Origin: Nostoc sp. HK-01
Lineage (GTDB): Bacteria > Cyanobacteriota > Cyanobacteriia > Cyanobacteriales > Nostocaceae
Assembly (NCBI GenBank): GCA_003990705.1
Contig: AP018318.1
Span: forward strand, 3,289,501 to 3,353,500
DNA: 64,000 nt
Direction of reading: 5' to 3'
The notes below the pieces were generated by a model that worked only from the letters and a program-made list of their open reading frames with translations, searched no databases and had not been told where the DNA came from. Of the stretch, positions 62,090 to 64,000 are shown in pieces. Each line of letters opens with the position of its first letter. Position 1 is the first letter of the stretch. The translations under genes and the position numbers were made by a program.

Positions 62090-64000
62090 TCAACGGTGAG
62101 CTAGTCTTCGCAAGAATATAGAGTTAGTCACAACACTAACTGAGCTAAAGGCCATAAGTGCAGCGGCGTTGGATGGACTGAGAACAAAACCCATAGTGGG
62201 TAACAAAACACCAGCAGCTAGAGGAATGCCCAAGGTATTGTATGCAAAAGCCCAAAATAAATTCTGGCGGATTTTGTTGAATGTGGCACGACTCAGGCCA
62301 ATTGATTCTACAACGTCACTTAAGCGATCGCGCATCAAGATAATTTCCGCGGTTTCCATTGCCACATCTGTGCCTGAGTGTAAGGCAATGCCGACATCTG
62401 CTTGGGATAAGGCGGGAGCATCATTAATGCCATCCCCCACCATTGCCACTTTAGCAGCAGATTTTGTCTGTAATTCTTGGATAAAGGCAGCTTTTTTACT
62501 GGGGGGAACTCCGGCGATGATATCACCACTATCTAATCCTAGTTGTTTACCGATCGCCTGGGCGGCTTCTGGGCGATCGCCACTGAGTAGCATAACTCTT
62601 AAACCCAGTTGACGCAATTTGTCTACTGTGGTTTGGGCATCTGGTCTGAGGGTATCTTGAATAGCTATAAGTCCTGCTAAACCACCGCCAACGGCTACGC
62701 AAACAACTGTTTTACCTGCTGTTGCTAGTCTTTGAATTTCTTGTTGGGCGGTTTCACTCACAGCAACTCCGTGCCAACTTAACCAATCTTGATTGCCTAA
62801 CAGTACTGTTGTATTTTCTACAACCGCAGACACTCCTAATCCTGGTTCGGTATGGAAGTCTACCGCGTTAGGAATAGTTAACTGTTGGCGTTGTACTTCT
62901 TGCTGAATTGCTTTGGCTAAGGGGTGGTATGTGCCACTTTCAACGGCGGCGGCGAGTTGAATCAGGGAGTAGGATATGGGGAGTTGGGAGGAGGCAATTT
63001 CCAGGCAATCAGTCACAGTAGGATTACCTGTAGTGAGAGTACCAGTTTTATCAAAGACTACGGTATCTAGTTTGTGGACTTTTTCTAAAACATCACCGCC
63101 TTTGATTAATAAACCTTGTTCTGCGCCTACACCAGTACCGACGAGAATGGCTGTGGGTGTGGCTAATCCTAAAGCACAGGGACAGGCGACGACCATAACG
63201 GCGATCGCTAGTTTTAAGCTGGTTAAGAGTGCTGAGTGCTGAGTGCTGAGTACTGAGTACTGAGTACTGAGTACTGAGTACTGAGTGCTGAGTACTGAGT
63301 GTGTGTTGTGGGCGGCGTGACTCATCATTTCCATCCCACTGGAGGTGAGATCAGGCCAGAGGTAGGTGCCGTAAAAGTACCAAAATACAAAGGTTAATAC
63401 AGAGACTGTCAACACGCCGTAGGTGAAATAACCCGCTACTTTATCGGCTAATTTTTGTACGGGTGCTTTGCGGGTTTGGGCTGCTTCGACTAAGGCGACA
63501 ATTTGCGCCAAGGTGGTATCGTTGCCTGTACGAGTTGCCTGAAGTGCGATCGCTCCTGATTGGTTGATAGTGCCGGCGGTGACTATATCCCCTGGTTGCT
63601 TGCTTACAGGTACGGCTTCACCAGTTAACATCGATTCATCTATGGTTGTTTGCCCAAAGCGAACTTCACCATCTACAGGAATTTTATCTCCAGGCAATAC
63701 TTGTAACCACTCACCAACCCGTACTTGTTCTGCGGGAATTTCGAGACTGTTAGCACCGACTCCCCATTTTTCTGGGTCTGGGTTGGGAATTAACCTTGCT
63801 ACCTGTGGTTGGAGGGCGAGTAATTGTCTAAAAGCAGCAGCAGCTTTACCTCTGGCTTGTCGCTCTAATGTTCTACCCAATAAGATAAAGCCTAACATCA
63901 TCACTGGTTCATCAAAGAAGCACTCCCAACCCATTTGCGGGAATAACAGGGCTACTAAACTGGCAGTGTAAGCGGTGAGTGTTCCCAAACCCACTAAGGT
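62090..64000 (-). CDS. Copper-transporting P-type ATPase, 5' part beyond the edge
   Basis: About 636 residues of a P1B-type ATPase; the frame is open to the right edge, so the N-terminal metal-binding domain and first helices are missing. Visible: the actuator TGEAVPVSKQ, metal-binding CPCALGLATPT in helix 6, the phosphorylation site DKTGTLTTG and the hinge GDGINDAPALSQ. These fit the CtaA/PacS copper ATPases, which bring copper to plastocyanin and cytochrome oxidase. Between the two helices before CPC, the loop contains HSVLSTQYSVLSTQYSVLST, encoded by ten heptamers (63227-63296). An intact active site suggests the insertion is tolerated in an extracytoplasmic loop. Confidence 0.92.
   Translation of the reverse strand, partial: TLVGLGTLTAYTASLVALLFPQMGWECFFDEPVMMLGFILLGRTLERQARGKAAAAFRQLLALQPQVARLIPNPDPEKWGVGANSLEIPAEQVRVGEWLQVLPGDKIPVDGEVRFGQTTIDESMLTGEAVPVSKQPGDIVTAGTINQSGAIALQATRTGNDTTLAQIVALVEAAQTRKAPVQKLADKVAGYFTYGVLTVSVLTFVFWYFYGTYLWPDLTSSGMEMMSHAAHNTHSVLSTQYSVLSTQYSVLSTQHSALLTSLKLAIAVMVVACPCALGLATPTAILVGTGVGAEQGLLIKGGDVLEKVHKLDTVVFDKTGTLTTGNPTVTDCLEIASSQLPISYSLIQLAAAVESGTYHPLAKAIQQEVQRQQLTIPNAVDFHTEPGLGVSAVVENTTVLLGNQDWLSWHGVAVSETAQQEIQRLATAGKTVVCVAVGGGLAGLIAIQDTLRPDAQTTVDKLRQLGLRVMLLSGDRPEAAQAIGKQLGLDSGDIIAGVPPSKKAAFIQELQTKSAAKVAMVGDGINDAPALSQADVGIALHSGTDVAMETAEIILMRDRLSDVVESIGLSRATFNKIRQNLFWAFAYNTLGIPLAAGVLLPTMGFVLSPSNAAALMAFSSVSVVTNSIFLRRLAHR
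63227..63296 (-). repeat. Ten GAGTRCT heptamers inside the copper ATPase
   Basis: Ten consecutive units, GAGTGCT or GAGTACT, run from 63227 to 63296. Three units make 21 bases, so the protein shows a seven-residue period (STQYSVL). Confidence 0.95.

Overview
The window is a piece of chromosome from a filamentous, probably heterocyst-forming cyanobacterium of the Nostoc/Anabaena group. The reasons are: very frequent HIP1 octamers (GCGATCGC) in genes and spacers; many short tandem heptamer repeats of the Nostoc type; a tRNA-Leu(UAA) gene split by the cyanobacterial group I intron; and oxygenic-phototroph genes (ftrC, ndhL, psb34, a high-light-inducible protein, plant-type zds, rbpA-rpsU, menH). 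Species cannot be fixed from the sequence alone. This is mostly ordinary core chromosome: no prophage, CRISPR array, rRNA operon or intact insertion sequence was seen.

Layout. 1-7.4 kb: edge-truncated unknown gene, DUF58 protein, ftrC-DUF309 pair, a MITE-like element, type II NADH dehydrogenase, a GNAT enzyme, a 13-repeat ankyrin protein and a DUF4079 membrane protein. 7.4-13.7 kb: DUF1997, an SDR-like protein, a membrane-anchored lambda-type lysozyme with an apparent CTG start, menH, GNAT, DUF3592, then a glutathionyl-hydroquinone reductase, a decayed DODA-type dioxygenase and a MarR regulator that look like one former aromatic-compound locus. 13.7-17.1 kb: coiled-coil membrane protein, trpA, DUF3007, ndhL and the split tRNA-Leu. 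17.4-28.5 kb: unknown 440-residue protein, CadD-like transporter, a 1950-residue TamB-like protein with 210-bp internal repeats, a sigma-factor-like protein, and a divergent PadR/DUF4188 pair with a perfect palindromic operator candidate between them. 28.6-37.6 kb: DUF2330/RnfD-like pair, a 1398-residue CheB-CheR-PAS-histidine kinase-receiver hybrid of high G+C, a nested repeat element and a WD40 protein. 37.8-46.4 kb: high-light-inducible protein, alanine dehydrogenase, a TRADD-N-associated 2TM-like protein, cydAB for a bd-type oxidase, DUF2809, an RhlE-like helicase with altered motif III, psb34 and rbpA-rpsU. 46.5-54.5 kb: ABC exporter, PrxQ, cobQ, a 2Fe-2S ferredoxin, an orphan HicB-like protein, an SRPBCC protein and zds. 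54.5-56.6 kb: a gene desert holding only a 55-residue ribbon-helix-helix protein. 56.6-64 kb: DUF6930-like protein, an IscA-type carrier, TPR protein, TIGR01777 epimerase-like protein, FHA protein and a copper P-type ATPase cut by the right edge.

How the genes fit together. Several genes concern redox balance around the thylakoid and plasma membranes: FTR, NDH-2, NdhL, bd oxidase, ferredoxin, PrxQ, IscA and menH (phylloquinone synthesis). PSII and carotenoid maintenance is represented by psb34, the Hli protein and zds. No single large novel system stands out. The points most worth a second look are heptamer repeats that have entered reading frames and start/stop codons (rnfD-like, copper ATPase, TPR gene, 2TM gene), a nested insertion with a 10-bp duplication, a DODA pseudogene beside a MarR gene, the PadR palindrome, an HLR1-like site before psb34, and the DUF2330/RnfD-like pair.
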